A stretch of DNA of 64,000 nucleotides from Sphingomonas sp. Ant H11 (GTDB taxonomy: Bacteria; Pseudomonadota; Alphaproteobacteria; Sphingomonadales; Sphingomonadaceae): positions 1-64,000 of the forward strand of contig NZ_JSBN01000003.1 in the NCBI RefSeq assembly GCF_000797515.1, in the 5' to 3' direction. The notes beneath the pieces are model-generated. The model was not told the DNA's origin, searched no databases, and worked only from the letters and a program-made list of their open reading frames with translations. Of the stretch, positions 29,364 to 38,821 are shown piece by piece. How positions within the stretch are numbered: the stretch's first letter is position 1; each line of letters begins with the position of its first letter. The position numbers and the translations under genes are program-made.

Positions 29364-30277
29364 GTGACCCTAGCCACGATCGCGGACGGCCTGCGTTTCC
29401 CGGAAGGCCCCGTCGCCCTTCCCGATGGCAGCGTCGTGCTGGTCGAGATTGCAGCGGGCAGGATCAGCCGCGTTCGCGCCGACGGAACGATTGAGACGGT
29501 GGCAGAGCCGGGCGGCGGCCCCAACGGCCTGGCGCTCGGTCCGACGGGATGCTCTATTGCTGCAACAATGGAGGATTCGAATATTTTGAGCACCCCGCCG
29601 GGCTGCTGATCCCGCACGGGCAAGCGCACGATTATTCCGGCGGCCGCATCGAACGGATCGATCCCGCGACCGGGGCCGTCGAAATCCTATACCGCGACGG
29701 AGACTTTGGCTGCGTACTGCGCGGCCCGAACGACATCGTGTTCGATTCCCACGGCGGCTTCTGGTTTACCGACCACGGCAAGACCCGGCACCGGGAGCGT
29801 GACGTCACCGGCATCTTCTATGCGAAGGCAGATGGAACTCATCTCGAAGAGGTCATTTTCCCCAGCGAAAACCCCAACGGCATCGGCCTCTCCCCGGACG
29901 GCAGGCGGTTGTACGTCGCGGAAACCTACACATGTCGGCTGATGGCCTTCGATATCACCGCACCCGGCAAGGTGGACCCGACCGTCGGGATCGGCGGAGC
30001 CGGCATCCCGTTGTACCGCCCGGCTGGCTATACGTTCTTCGATTCGCTGGGGATCGAGGAATGCGGTAACATTTGTGTCGCGACGATCGGCGAAAGCGGC
30101 ATTTCGGTGATTTCCCCGGCGGGGGCGCTGGTCGAATTCGTCCCGACTCCGGACCCTTTCACAACCAACATCTGCTGGGGTGGGGTCGATCGGCAGACCG
30201 CCTATATCACCCTGTCCGGTACGGGACGGCTGGTGCGCATGCCATGGCCGAGACCCGGCCTTGCGCTGGCGCATTGA
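29364..30277 (+). CDS. SMP-30/gluconolactonase family protein (frameshifted)
   Basis: A six-bladed propeller enzyme that probably hydrolyses a sugar lactone. The start is GTG 29364 behind AAGGAGAG and an A11 tract. Signatures are TIADGLRFPEGPVALPDGSV, GPNDIVFDSHGGFWFTDHGK and NGIGLSPDGRRLYVAETYT, with the metal-binding Glu, Asn and Asp in these loops. A missing G near 29548 breaks the frame, which resumes MLYCCNNGGFEYFEHPAG. Restored length is 304 residues. It could act on the lactone from the galactose dehydrogenase, but it lies 18 kb away, so this is only a possibility. Confidence 0.85.
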
Positions 30278-30301
30278 GACCAACATGGCTAGGGCGGTAG
30301 C

Positions 30302-30994
30302 GTGATTCGGCACGGTGAAAGACATGTGGTCCAGCGTATCGGCTGGTTGCGGGCCGCCGTGCTCGGCGCAAATGACGGCTTGCTGTCGACAGCCAGTCTG
30401 ATCGTGGGCGTGGCTGCCGCCGCGCAGAGCCAGAGCGCTATTCTTACGACCGGGATCGCCGGCCTGGTCGCCGGCGCGATGTCGATGGCGGCCGGCGAGT
30501 ATGTTTCAGTCAGTTCACAAGCCGACACAGAAGGTGCGGAGCGCGCGCGCGAAGCAGCCGAACTCGCCGAAGACCCCATGGCCGAGGCCAAGGAACTTGC
30601 CGCGATCTATCGCCAACGTGGGCTCGACGCGGCGCTGGCTGCGCAAGTCGCCGAGCAGTTGATGACGCATGACGCGCTGGGTGCCCACATGCGCGATGAG
30701 CTGGGCATCCACGAAGCGATGGAGGCAAAACCGGTGCAAGCCGCCATCGCATCGGCCGCCAGCTTTGCCGTTGGCGCGATCTTCCCGGTGCTGATGGCGT
30801 TTCTTTTCCGGGGCACCGCGCTGGTCGAAGCGGTCGCGGTGGCGACACTGGTGCTACTGGCCGTCTTGGGCGCAACGGGGGCCTATGTCGGCGGCGCGAA
30901 CCTGTGGAAAGGGGCATTGCGCGTGCTGTTCTGGGGCGCGCTGGCAATGGCGGTGACGGCCGGGATCGGGCATGTGTTCGGCACCAGGGTTTAA
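30302..30994 (+). CDS. VIT family Fe2+/Mn2+ transporter
   Basis: A 230-residue membrane protein of the VIT1/CCC1 family, which exports or sequesters iron or manganese. It starts at GTG 30302 ([20 protein letters not shown]). Helix 1 carries the family sequence [20 protein letters not shown] and helix 2 is [20 protein letters not shown]; a cytosolic Glu-rich metal-binding segment follows ([19 protein letters not shown]), then three more helices. It lies 24 bases after the SMP-30 gene. Confidence 0.9.
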   Translation: MIRHGERHVVQRIGWLRAAVLGANDGLLSTASLIVGVAAAAQSQSAILTTGIAGLVAGAMSMAAGEYVSVSSQADTEGAERAREAAELAEDPMAEAKELAAIYRQRGLDAALAAQVAEQLMTHDALGAHMRDELGIHEAMEAKPVQAAIASAASFAVGAIFPVLMAFLFRGTALVEAVAVATLVLLAVLGATGAYVGGANLWKGALRVLFWGALAMAVTAGIGHVFGTRV

Positions 30995-31077
30995 GCTGTA
31001 CCACCCGCCAGAATCAGCGGCTTGACCGTCTGCCCTTCCCCGCCGTACTCGACGCCCAAAATCGAAAGGCACCGCCG

Positions 31078-31779
31078 ATGCGCAAGCTTTATCCCAATGC
31101 CGCCGCCGCTCTTGAAGGAGTGCTTCATGACGGCATGACGATTTGCGCGGGCGGCTTCGGTCTGTGCGGCATCCCCGAGCGGTTGATCGACGCGATCCGC
31201 GACGCGGGCACCAAGGATCTGACGATCGCCAGCAACAATGCCGGTATCGACGGTGAGGGCCTTGGAAAACTGCTGCGCACGCGCCAGGTCAAGAAGATGA
31301 TCTCGTCCTATGTCGGCGAGAACAAGGAATTCGAGCGGCAGTATCTGTCGGGCGAGCTTGAGGTCGAATTTTGCCCGCAAGGCACGCTGGCCGAGCGCTG
31401 TCGTGCTGGCGGGGCCGGTATTCCGGGCTTCTACACCAAGACCGGCGTCGGAACGCTGGTTGCAGAAGGCAAGGAAGTGAAGACCTTCGACGGCGAGGAG
31501 TATATCCTCGAGCGCGGCATTCGCGCCGACCTTGCGATTATCAAGGGCTGGAAGGCGGATGAAAGCGGCAATTTGATCTTCCGCAAGACCGCGCGCAACT
31601 TCAACCAGCCGATGGCGACCGCGGGCAAGATCTGCGTGGCCGAGGTCGAGGAGATCGTTCCCGTCGGCGCGCTCGATCCCGACTGCATTCATTTGCCTGG
31701 CGTCTATGTCCAGCGGCTGATCGTCGGCGCGCCCTATGACAAGAAGATCGAGTTCCGCACTGTTCGCGAGGCGGCGTGA
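31078..31779 (+). CDS. scoA: Succinyl-CoA:3-ketoacid CoA transferase, subunit A
   Basis: With ScoB, moves CoA from succinyl-CoA to acetoacetate, so that ketone bodies can be used. The 233-residue protein begins [20 protein letters not shown] and has the family I CoA-transferase loop [13 protein letters not shown] and [20 protein letters not shown]. Its stop overlaps the start of a phosphatase gene (TGATG), which in turn overlaps scoB. The separation of scoA from scoB by another gene is unusual. Confidence 0.94.
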   Translation: MRKLYPNAAAALEGVLHDGMTICAGGFGLCGIPERLIDAIRDAGTKDLTIASNNAGIDGEGLGKLLRTRQVKKMISSYVGENKEFERQYLSGELEVEFCPQGTLAERCRAGGAGIPGFYTKTGVGTLVAEGKEVKTFDGEEYILERGIRADLAIIKGWKADESGNLIFRKTARNFNQPMATAGKICVAEVEEIVPVGALDPDCIHLPGVYVQRLIVGAPYDKKIEFRTVREAA

Positions 31780-32757
31780 TGCGACGGTCGCACTTGCGCT
31801 CCTGCGCAGGCAGGAGCCCAGGCGTGCGAGCGCTGCGCCTGTGGCTCTGGGCTCCTGCCTGCGCGGGAGCGCTGGCGCTGCAGGGATGCACCTCCACGGG
31901 TAACGTCGTGTCCCTCGTCGCGCACCGTTCCTACACCGGCTATCCTATGGTCACGGACGCGAGGTGGCGCCCGGCATGCAATTCCTCTACGGCTCGGGCG
32001 AAGCGCCGCGCTCGATCATCAGGCGTATAACACGCTGGTCGATGCCGTGCGCCGCCGCCTGGCGAGCGAAAAGGCCGACCCCAAGGCGCTGAGCGACCGC
32101 ACCTCGGCAGTGCTCACCCCCGATGCGACGCTCGACCAGCCGGCCACCTTGCCGTGCGGAGACCGCCCTCGCGCGGTCGTGTTCGACGTGGACGAAACGC
32201 TGCTGCTCAATCTCGGCTTCGAATATGACGATGCGACGCATCCGGGTGCGCCCTATGACGAGGCGCACTGGCTGCAATGGGAGCAGGCCGGGGTCGACCG
32301 GGTCGCAGCCGTGCCCGGCGCTGTCGCTGCGGTCAACGAACTGCGCAACATGGGCGTAACCGTGGTGTTCAACACCAACCGCAGTGCCGCCAACGCCGCC
32401 TTCACCGAGGCCGCCATCGCCCATGCCGGTCTGGGCTCTGCCAAACACGGCGAAACGCTGTGGCTGAAGGGCGACCTCGGCAGCGGCTCGGGCAAGGATT
32501 CGCGGCGTCGGGCGATTGCCGCGCGCTATTGCGTGGTGGCGATGGGCGGAGATCAACTCGGCGATTTCTCCGACCTGTTCACCGGCACCCCGCAACAGCG
32601 CCGAGCGGCGGTCTCCTCGCCCGCCATCCACGGCATGTGGGGCCGCTTCTGGTTTGTGCTCCCCAACCCGGTTTACGGGACCGCGCTCAAGGGCGGGCTC
32701 GACGATGTTTTTCCCGCCGACAAGCGCTGGTCGCCCCCCGCATCTGGAGAGAAGTAA
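31779..32757 (+). CDS. HAD acid phosphatase lipoprotein, e(P4)-like (two frameshifts)
   Basis: An exported HAD-superfamily acid phosphatase or 5'-nucleotidase. The first 35 residues form a signal with lipobox ALQGC. Two missing bases, near 31950 and near 32004, break the frame; between them it reads [14 protein letters not shown] and afterwards [20 protein letters not shown]. The catalytic [12 protein letters not shown] (DxD) follows, with [11 protein letters not shown] and [11 protein letters not shown] as later motifs. Restored length is about 326 residues. A 24-base palindromic repeat is embedded in the signal-coding part (31798-31870). Both ends overlap the sco genes. Most sco operons have no such gene. 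Confidence 0.8.
31798..31870. repeat. Palindromic repeat inside the phosphatase signal sequence
   Basis: Arms 31798-31821 and 31847-31870 are inverted copies matching at 23 of 24 positions (core CTCCTGCGCAGGCAGGAGCC), with a 25-base loop. Similar CTGCGCAGGCAGGAG palindromes are, from memory, scattered repeats in sphingomonads. Here it is translated in frame and supplies the sequence LWAPACAG in the signal peptide. Confidence 0.75.
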
Positions 32758-33392
32758 TGGCCTGGACTCGTGACGAAATGGCCGCGCGCGCCGCACGCGA
32801 GCTGCAGGACGGCTTCTACGTCAATCTCGGCATCGGCATCCCCACTCTGGTGGCCAACCATATTCCCGAAGGCGTCGAAGTGACGCTCCAGTCCGAAAAC
32901 GGCATGCTCGGCATCGGCCCCTTCCCGCTCGCCGGCGAAGAAGATGCCGATCTGATCAATGCCGGCAAGCAGACGATCAGCGAACTGCCCCAATCGGCCT
33001 ATTTCAGCTCGTCCGACAGTTTCGCGATGATCCGTGGCGGCCATATCGATTTGACCGTGCTCGGCGCGATGGAAGTCGCTGAAAATGGCGACATCGCCAA
33101 CTGGATGATCCCGGGCAAGATGATCAAGGGCATGGGCGGGGCGATGGATCTCGTCGCGGGCGTCAAGAAGATCATCGTGGTGATGGAACATACGTCCAAG
33201 AACGGGGACCCGAAGTTCATTCCCGCCTGCACGCTGCCGTTAACCGGCAAGAACGTCGTCGACATGATCGTTACCGACCTGGCGGTGTTCCAGCGCCCCG
33301 ATCATCAATCGCCGTTCAAACTGATCGAAACGGCTCCCGGAGTTACCCCCGAAGAGATCGCTGCCAAAACCACAGCCCATTATATCCGCTAG
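32757..33392 (+). CDS. scoB: Succinyl-CoA:3-ketoacid CoA transferase, subunit B
   Basis: The catalytic partner of ScoA. The 211-residue protein begins [20 protein letters not shown] and contains [13 protein letters not shown] and [14 protein letters not shown], where the Glu of SENG forms the CoA thioester. [20 protein letters not shown] and [16 protein letters not shown] are typical. ATG 32757 overlaps the phosphatase stop (TAATG). The frame is intact. Confidence 0.95.
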   Translation: MAWTRDEMAARAARELQDGFYVNLGIGIPTLVANHIPEGVEVTLQSENGMLGIGPFPLAGEEDADLINAGKQTISELPQSAYFSSSDSFAMIRGGHIDLTVLGAMEVAENGDIANWMIPGKMIKGMGGAMDLVAGVKKIIVVMEHTSKNGDPKFIPACTLPLTGKNVVDMIVTDLAVFQRPDHQSPFKLIETAPGVTPEEIAAKTTAHYIR

Positions 33393-33434
33393 CGGTGTCG
33401 CGGAGGGACTGTCCGCGCACGCGCTGACGGTGAC

Positions 33435-33449
33435 GTAACATTCTGTTAC
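33435..33449. promoter_or_regulatory. Palindrome upstream of leuC
   Basis: GTAACA-TTC-TGTTAC is a perfect 6-3-6 palindrome 42 bases before the leuC start, where a regulator could bind. It is AT-richer than its surroundings. No regulator gene is adjacent, so its role is inferred from position only. Confidence 0.35.
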
Positions 33450-33490
33450 CTAATCCTTGAAACGGCGCATCTTTCGGTTAAAGACCTCCA

Positions 33491-34945
33491 ATGGCTAGCC
33501 GTCCCCTCACATTGTACGAAAAGATCTGGGCCGATCACGTCGTGGAACGCCGCGACGATGGCACCTGCCTGATCTACATCGATCGTCACCTCGTCCATGA
33601 GGTTACCAGCCCGCAGGCCTTTTCGGGCCTTCGCGCCAACGGGCGCACGGTGCGACGCCCCGATCTGACGCTGGCGGTGCCCGATCACAATTTGCCCACG
33701 ACGGCACGACGCGACGCGGCGGGTGCCCCGTTGCCGATCGCCGATCCGGAAAGTGCGGCGCAGCTTGACGCGCTCGAACGCAATACCCGCGATTTCGGCA
33801 TCGATTATATCGATGCACTCGCCCCGGAACAGGGCATCGTCCACGTTGTCGGCCCCGAGCAGGGCTTCACGCTACCTGGAACGACCCTGGTCTGTGGCGA
33901 TAGCCATACCTCGGCGCACGGCGCGCTCGGCGCGCTCGCTTTTGGCATTGGCACGAGCGAGGTCGAGCATGTGCTCGCCACACAGACCCTGCTGCTCGGC
34001 CAGTCGAAGACGATGGAAGTGCGCGTCGATGGCACGCTCGGCTTCGGAATCAGCCCCAAGGACGTAACGCTTGCCATCATCGGCAAGATCGGCGCGGCAG
34101 GCGGCACGGGCTATGTGCTCGAATATACCGGGTCGATCATTCGCGAGATGTCGATCGAGGGGCGACTGACCGTTTCGAACATGTCGATCGAGGGCGGTGC
34201 CCGATCGGGCTTGATCGCGCCCGACGCGACGACCTTTGCCTATCTCAAGGGCCGTCCGATGGCACCGCGCGGAGCCGCCTGGGATACGGCGGTCGCTTAT
34301 TGGCAGACGCTGCCGAGTGACCCCGGTGCGATCTATGATCGCGTCGTGACGCTCGACGCGACCGACATCGCGCCCCAATTGACCTGGGGCACCTCGCCCG
34401 AGGACGTTATCGCCATTACCGGCACCGTGCCCGATCCGGAGAGCTTCGCCGATCCGGCCAAGCGCGATGCCGCGCGCAAGTCGCTTGCATATATGGGGCT
34501 CACCCCCGGCACCGCGATGCAGGATATCGGCGTCGACTATGTCTTCATCGGCAGTTGCACCAACAGCCGGATCGAGGATCTGCGGGCCGCCGCCGCGGTC
34601 GCCAACGGACGCCGCGTGTCCGATGGCGTGCACGCGCTGATCGTGCCGGGATCCGGCCTGGTCAAGCGCCAGGCCGAAGCCGAGGGGCTCGACCGCATTT
34701 TCCTCGCCGCCGGGTTCGAATGGCGCGAGCCGGGCTGTTCGATGTGTCTTGCCATGAACCCCGACAAAGTACCACCGGGGTTGCGCTGCGCTTCCACTTC
34801 GAACCGTAATTTCGTAGGACGGCAGGGCCCAGGCGCGCGGACGCATCTGGTGTCGCCGGCGATGGCCGCAGCCGCTGCGGTGACGGGTAAATTGTGTGAC
34901 GTGCGAGATCTGGTAACACATCCCGCGGAAGGGGATCGAGTATGA
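33491..34945 (+). CDS. leuC: 3-isopropylmalate dehydratase, large subunit
   Basis: With LeuD, isomerises 2- to 3-isopropylmalate in leucine synthesis. The 484-residue aconitase-family protein holds a 4Fe-4S cluster through the Cys of IGSCTNSR and the pair in [31 protein letters not shown] and [14 protein letters not shown] are typical, and the C-terminus reads [20 protein letters not shown]. Where most LeuC have PGERCASTSN this one has [10 protein letters not shown], a Glu-to-Leu change that may be a base error. Its TGA overlaps the start of a 35-codon ORF. No frameshift is seen. Confidence 0.95.
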   Translation: MASRPLTLYEKIWADHVVERRDDGTCLIYIDRHLVHEVTSPQAFSGLRANGRTVRRPDLTLAVPDHNLPTTARRDAAGAPLPIADPESAAQLDALERNTRDFGIDYIDALAPEQGIVHVVGPEQGFTLPGTTLVCGDSHTSAHGALGALAFGIGTSEVEHVLATQTLLLGQSKTMEVRVDGTLGFGISPKDVTLAIIGKIGAAGGTGYVLEYTGSIIREMSIEGRLTVSNMSIEGGARSGLIAPDATTFAYLKGRPMAPRGAAWDTAVAYWQTLPSDPGAIYDRVVTLDATDIAPQLTWGTSPEDVIAITGTVPDPESFADPAKRDAARKSLAYMGLTPGTAMQDIGVDYVFIGSCTNSRIEDLRAAAAVANGRRVSDGVHALIVPGSGLVKRQAEAEGLDRIFLAAGFEWREPGCSMCLAMNPDKVPPGLRCASTSNRNFVGRQGPGARTHLVSPAMAAAAAVTGKLCDVRDLVTHPAEGDRV

Positions 34946-35049
34946 AGCGTGTTCTGGTTGTGCTTATCATGGGCACCGTGTTGAGCGGTCTCGCCGCTTA
35001 TGCCGCCACCGCCAAGACCAGCGCGATCGGCATTTCGACCGGCAAATAA
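34942..35049 (+). CDS. 35-residue hydrophobic peptide between leuC and leuD
   Basis: ATG 34942 overlaps the leuC stop as ATGA. The predicted peptide, [20 protein letters not shown] followed by [15 protein letters not shown], looks like a signal peptide (two basic residues, a 16-residue hydrophobic core and a small-residue cleavage site near AYAA) with a 12-15-residue mature tail, or like a single membrane helix. I know no family for it. The ATGA coupling and signal-like layout argue that it is real, but it is short. Confidence 0.5.
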   Translation: MKRVLVVLIMGTVLSGLAAYAATAKTSAIGISTGK

Positions 35050-35140
35050 CCGGCTGCTGGTGCTGCAGACCCGCCCGTCGTGCCGGTCGGGTCGGAAACC
35101 TGAGGAAAATATTCCGTGATGAAGATATTTCGCATGGGCT

Positions 35141-35158
35141 CCGGCGGCTATCCGCCGG
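35141..35158 (+). promoter_or_regulatory. GC hairpin just before leuD
   Basis: CCGGCGG and CCGCCGG flank a CTAT loop, 14 bases before the leuD start and overlapping the region where its ribosome site (CGGGAG) lies. A stem here could limit leuD translation or mark mRNA processing. No U-tract follows, so it is not a typical terminator. Confidence 0.35.
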
Positions 35159-35171
35159 CGGGAGCGCGGTG

Positions 35172-35802
35172 ATGCAGGCGGTAACGCGCGTTTCCGGTAT
35201 TGCCTATCCGTGGGGGCAGAAGAACGTCGATACCGACGTCATCATCCCGGCGCATTGGCTGAAGACCGTTACGCGGGAGGGGCTTGGCAAGGGCGCGTTT
35301 GAAACCGTGCGCGCGCAACCGGGCAACGTCTTCGACGATCCCCGCTATGCCGGAGCCCAGATCCTGATCGCGGGCGACAATTTCGGTTGTGGATCGAGCC
35401 GGGAACATGCCGCGTGGGCGCTTGCCGACATGGGCATCACCGCCGTGATCGCGCCCAGTTTCTCCGACATTTTTTTCCGGAAACGCCTTCAAGAACGGGA
35501 TCGTCGCGGTCGTGCTGCCACAAGATGCGATCGACCGGCTGCTCGCGGTCGCGCAGGACCAGCCAATTACCGTCGACCTCGAAACGATGACCGTCACCAC
35601 TCCCTATCAGGACCGTTTTCCGTTCGAACTGGATGCCTTCCGCCGCCAATGCCTGATGGAGGGGCTGGACGAAGTCGGCCTCACGCTGGCAAGAGATACC
35701 CAGATTTCGAAATACGAAGCCGGGGTAGCTGAACACCGGCCGTGGATGAGCGGAGAACGGGCACATGCGGGCATTGTTGTCGAAGGCACCGGGCGGACCT
35801 GA
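35172..35802 (+). CDS. leuD: 3-isopropylmalate dehydratase, small subunit (frameshifted)
   Basis: The swivelling-domain partner of LeuC. From ATG 35172 it reads [20 protein letters not shown], with [12 protein letters not shown] and [15 protein letters not shown]. An extra T in a seven-T run near 35473 breaks the frame; with six T it continues [20 protein letters not shown] to [12 protein letters not shown]. Restored length is 209 residues, and the last 13 or so lie beyond the usual C-terminus and overlap the next gene by 38 bases. Another small error near the end is possible. A 7-base hairpin precedes the start. Confidence 0.93.
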
Positions 35803-36766
35803 AACACTAGTCATCGATACCTTGCCGGACCCGGTGGCGGGGCCCGGCCAGGTGGTGGTCGCGGTCAAGGCCTGCTCGATCAACTATCCCGACGTCCTGA
35901 TCATCGAGGACAAATATCAGTTCAAGCCGCCGCGCCCCTTCGCGCCGGGCAGCGAAATTGCGGGTGTGATCGACAGCGTCGGCGCAGGCGTGACCGACTG
36001 GAAGCCCGGCGATCGCGTGATCGCAACAACGGGGTCGGGTGGATTGGTCGAAAAGATCGCCCTGCCCGTCACCAGCCTGTATCGCTTGCCGGAAGGCCGC
36101 AGCTTCGCCGAAGGCGCGTCGCTGTTGCTGACCTATGGCACCACGATCCACGCCCTGCTCGACCGTGGCCATCTTGCCGAGGGGCAAACCCTGCTGGTCC
36201 TCGGTGCCGCAGGCGGAGTGGGCCTCGCCGCAGTGGAGCTTGGTAAAGCCTTCGGCGCGCGCGTCGTCGCGGCGGTTTCGTCCGAGGAAAAGGCCGAGGC
36301 CGCCCGCCAGGCCGGGGCGGACGACACCATCGTCTATGCCCGCGCGCCGTTCGACAAGGATCAGTCCAAGGCGCTCGCCGAGCAGTTCAAGGCGGCCGGT
36401 GGCAAGAGCGGGTATGACGTGATCTATGATCCGGTCGGTGGCGATTATGCCGAGCCCGCGCTGCGCTCGATCGGCTGGGAGGGGCGCTATCTGGTGGTCG
36501 GCTTTCCCGCAGGCATTCCGAAATTGCCGCTCAACCTCACCTTGCTCAAAAGCTGCGACGTGTGCGGTGTATTCTGGGGCGCGTTTGCGGCGCGCGACCC
36601 CGAAGCGAACCGCGCGCATATCGAGCGGCTGTTTTTGCTATGGAAAGACGGTCAGATCGCACCGCGCGTGACGGAGACCTTCGCGTTCGAAGATGGCGGC
36701 AAGGCCATCGCCAAGATGGCGGCACGCGGCGCGATCGGAAAATTGGTGGTCAACGTCGCCGACTGA
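35765..36766 (+). CDS. NADPH:quinone oxidoreductase family protein (MDR)
   Basis: A 333-residue medium-chain reductase without zinc ligands, of the quinone oxidoreductase type. [20 protein letters not shown] begins the GroES-like domain; CSINYPDVLIIEDKYQ and PGSEIAGVIDSVG follow. The NADPH fold has LVLGAAGGVGLAAVELGKAF. LKSCDVCGVFWGAF lies near the C-terminus. It overlaps the end of leuD by 38 bases, so it is likely cotranscribed. Likely substrates are quinones or enones; the physiological one is unknown. Confidence 0.88.
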   Translation: MRALLSKAPGGPETLVIDTLPDPVAGPGQVVVAVKACSINYPDVLIIEDKYQFKPPRPFAPGSEIAGVIDSVGAGVTDWKPGDRVIATTGSGGLVEKIALPVTSLYRLPEGRSFAEGASLLLTYGTTIHALLDRGHLAEGQTLLVLGAAGGVGLAAVELGKAFGARVVAAVSSEEKAEAARQAGADDTIVYARAPFDKDQSKALAEQFKAAGGKSGYDVIYDPVGGDYAEPALRSIGWEGRYLVVGFPAGIPKLPLNLTLLKSCDVCGVFWGAFAARDPEANRAHIERLFLLWKDGQIAPRVTETFAFEDGGKAIAKMAARGAIGKLVVNVAD

Positions 36767-36874
36767 CGGAAGCTCTTACTGCAACGTCGATGGGTCCATC
36801 GACAAAGACACTTTACTTAGCCAAGGCGACAATTCCTGATCGGAATTGGCTAGACACGATTTTGTTACGCATCC

Positions 36875-36902
36875 TTGAACTAAAATTGTATATAGGTATG
36901 CT
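36875..36902 (+). promoter_or_regulatory. Sigma-70-like promoter for the small Cys protein
   Basis: TTGAAC (36875-36880) and TATGCT (36897-36902) are separated by 16 bases of AT-rich sequence that is unusual for this genome. The start codon lies 35 bases further on behind GAGAAAGG. A small AATTCC/GGAATT palindrome lies about 30 bases upstream of the -35 box. Confidence 0.5.
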
Positions 36903-36937
36903 CTGCAGGTCCGACGAGACGGACATGGAGAAAGGCA

Positions 36938-37138
36938 ATGCGTAAGGTTAAATTCTTTGCGATGTCGGTGATTTTTTTACTAGGGACTAGTCCCGCCGCG
37001 CAAGCCCAGTCTTTAGGTGTATGCTGGGCAAATTATAATAGCCAAGTGCAGGCCTGTCGCGGCAACACCGTATGTGAGGGCTTTGCGTCGATGACGCTTA
37101 GCACGTGCCTACAAGCGCTGGTGCAAGTCGATCAGTAA
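36938..37138 (+). CDS. Small secreted cysteine-containing protein, unknown
   Basis: A 66-residue protein behind GAGAAAGG. The first 24 residues are a clear Sec signal (MRKVKFFAMSVIFLLGTSPA, then AQAQ). The mature 42 residues hold four Cys in the order CWANYNSQVQACRGNTVCEG ... TC, suggesting two disulfides. I know no family. Base composition is lower in GC than its neighbours, as is the 170-base region upstream, which hints at separate origin. A 13-base-pair terminator follows. Confidence 0.7.
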   Translation: MRKVKFFAMSVIFLLGTSPAAQAQSLGVCWANYNSQVQACRGNTVCEGFASMTLSTCLQALVQVDQ

Positions 37139-37143
37139 ACGGA

Positions 37144-37172
37144 CATCGGACAGACGGGGCGTCTGTCCGATG
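37144..37172. terminator. Bidirectional terminator hairpin
   Basis: CATCGGACAGACG at 37144-37156 pairs perfectly with CGTCTGTCCGATG at 37160-37172 over a GGG loop. It stands between the convergent small Cys protein gene and mntH, 5 bases from one stop and 10 from the other. Confidence 0.75.
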
Positions 37173-37182
37173 CTCTGAATAT

Positions 37183-38628
37183 CTATCGATTGGAATGGCT
37201 CGGGACTACTCGCCATCGCAAATGCACCCAAAGCGCAAACGCCACCCCCGCCGCCGCCAGCGCCCCTAACCACACCGCCCCGATCGTCGCCCACAGCAAA
37301 TACACGTTCAGCACCGCGATCACCGTGCAAATCGCATAGCCCAGCGCTTTCACCCACACGCCATTGGCATGTGCCCCCATCCGCTCGTGCGAACTCGTCA
37401 CCATCATCAGCGGGAAGATCGCGAAGGGCAGTTGCATCGACAGCACCACCTGGCTGACCACCAGCAGCTCCACCGTGTCGCGCCCGCCCGTCGCCGAGAT
37501 CACCACCACCGCTGGCACGATCGCCAGCCCACGCGTCACCAGCCGTCGAATCCACGGCCGCACGCGAATGTGCAGGAACCCCTCCATCACGATCTGCCCG
37601 GCGAGCGTCCCCGTAATCGTGCTCGATTGCCCTGATGCCAACAGCGCCACCGCAAAGGCGGTCGCCGCAGCACCACCCAGCGCGGGGCGCAGCAATTGGT
37701 GCGCATCCTGCAATTCGGTCACCACCACGCCGCTGCGCCAGAACACCGCCGCCGCCAGCACCAGGATCGCGGCATTGACGAAGAACGCAGCCCCCAGCGC
37801 CAGCACCGTGTCGAGCGTGTTGAACGCCAGCGCCGCCCTGATGTCACGCGCACTCTTGCCGAAAGCGCGCGTCTGCACGATCGCCGAATGCAGATACAGA
37901 TTATGCGGCATCACCGTCGCACCCAATATGCCGAGCGCGATCACCAAAGCCGCCTGATTGGGAATGGAGGGCGTCACCGCCCCCAGCGCGACCGCCGTCC
38001 AATCGGGCTTGGCGAGGAAGATGGTATAGGCAAAGCACAAAGCGATCGTCGTCACCAGAGCCAGCACCACCGCCTCGATCTTGCGGAACCCCAAATTGAT
38101 CAGCAGCAGCAGCAGCAACACATCGAGCCCAGTGACCAGCACGCCCCATATCAGCGGCAAACCGAGCAACAGGTTCAGCGCCACGGCCGACCCAACCACC
38201 TCTGCCAGATCACACGCGATGATGGCGATTTCGCACAGCAGCCACAGGCCGATCACCACGGGCCTGGGGTAATAATCGCGGCACGATTGCGCGAGGTCGC
38301 GCCCGGTTACGATGCCGAGCCGCGCGCACAGCACTTGCAGGAAGATCGCCATCAGGTTCGAGGCGAGGATCACCCACAACAGCGCATAGCCAAACTGGCT
38401 GCCGCCGGCGAGATCGGTCCCCCAATTGCCAGGGTCCATATAGCCCACCGACACCATGAAGCCAGGACCGGCGAAACCAAGCCATTGCCGCCAGCGCGGC
38501 CGACGGACATCTCCCGTTTCCCATACCTTCAGCGTGCGATGCGCCTCGGGCAGCGACGGGAGGAAATGATGCGTGCCGGGCGGCCGAAGCGTGCCGTTCG
38601 AAGAAGGTCGGTCGGGAAGAGGCGGCAT
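37183..38628 (-). CDS. mntH: Mn2+/Fe2+ NRAMP transporter
   Basis: A proton-coupled divalent metal importer in the inner membrane. The 481-residue protein has about 11 helices. Metal-site motifs are MDPGNWGTDLAGGSQFGYAL in TM1 and MPHNLYLHSAIVQ in TM6. The start is uncertain: ATG 38628 (MPPLPDRPSSNGTLRPPGTH) is used here, while an in-frame ATG at 38706 would add 26 residues. No clear ribosome site marks either, and no MntR or Fur box could be named in the upstream space. Confidence 0.92.
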   Translation of the reverse strand: MPPLPDRPSSNGTLRPPGTHHFLPSLPEAHRTLKVWETGDVRRPRWRQWLGFAGPGFMVSVGYMDPGNWGTDLAGGSQFGYALLWVILASNLMAIFLQVLCARLGIVTGRDLAQSCRDYYPRPVVIGLWLLCEIAIIACDLAEVVGSAVALNLLLGLPLIWGVLVTGLDVLLLLLLINLGFRKIEAVVLALVTTIALCFAYTIFLAKPDWTAVALGAVTPSIPNQAALVIALGILGATVMPHNLYLHSAIVQTRAFGKSARDIRAALAFNTLDTVLALGAAFFVNAAILVLAAAVFWRSGVVVTELQDAHQLLRPALGGAAATAFAVALLASGQSSTITGTLAGQIVMEGFLHIRVRPWIRRLVTRGLAIVPAVVVISATGGRDTVELLVVSQVVLSMQLPFAIFPLMMVTSSHERMGAHANGVWVKALGYAICTVIAVLNVYLLWATIGAVWLGALAAAGVAFALWVHLRWRVVPSHSNR

Positions 38629-38821
38629 TGGCGGTTTGCGGTTCCCGATTGAACATAGGCGATCGGCTGCGCTTATACCGCCCTGCGGCAATTGGGCTAC
38701 CGCCAACCGCTACAACTATACGCAAGGATACATTTGTACTGCTTTCACCACGGGCGTTGCGCACGCCCCCCGTCACGCTTATCTCCCTTGCGTTATTCGT
38801 CAGGCCCAAGGGACCATCCAC

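Noticed and set aside
35116-35172. 17-codon ORF just before leuD
   Set aside because: It consists largely of the GC hairpin at 35141-35158 and has no ribosome site, so it was not called.
35468-35480. Programmed frameshift in leuD at T7
   Set aside because: Other T, A and C runs in unrelated genes show the same extra base, and no stimulatory structure is seen, so error is the simpler explanation.
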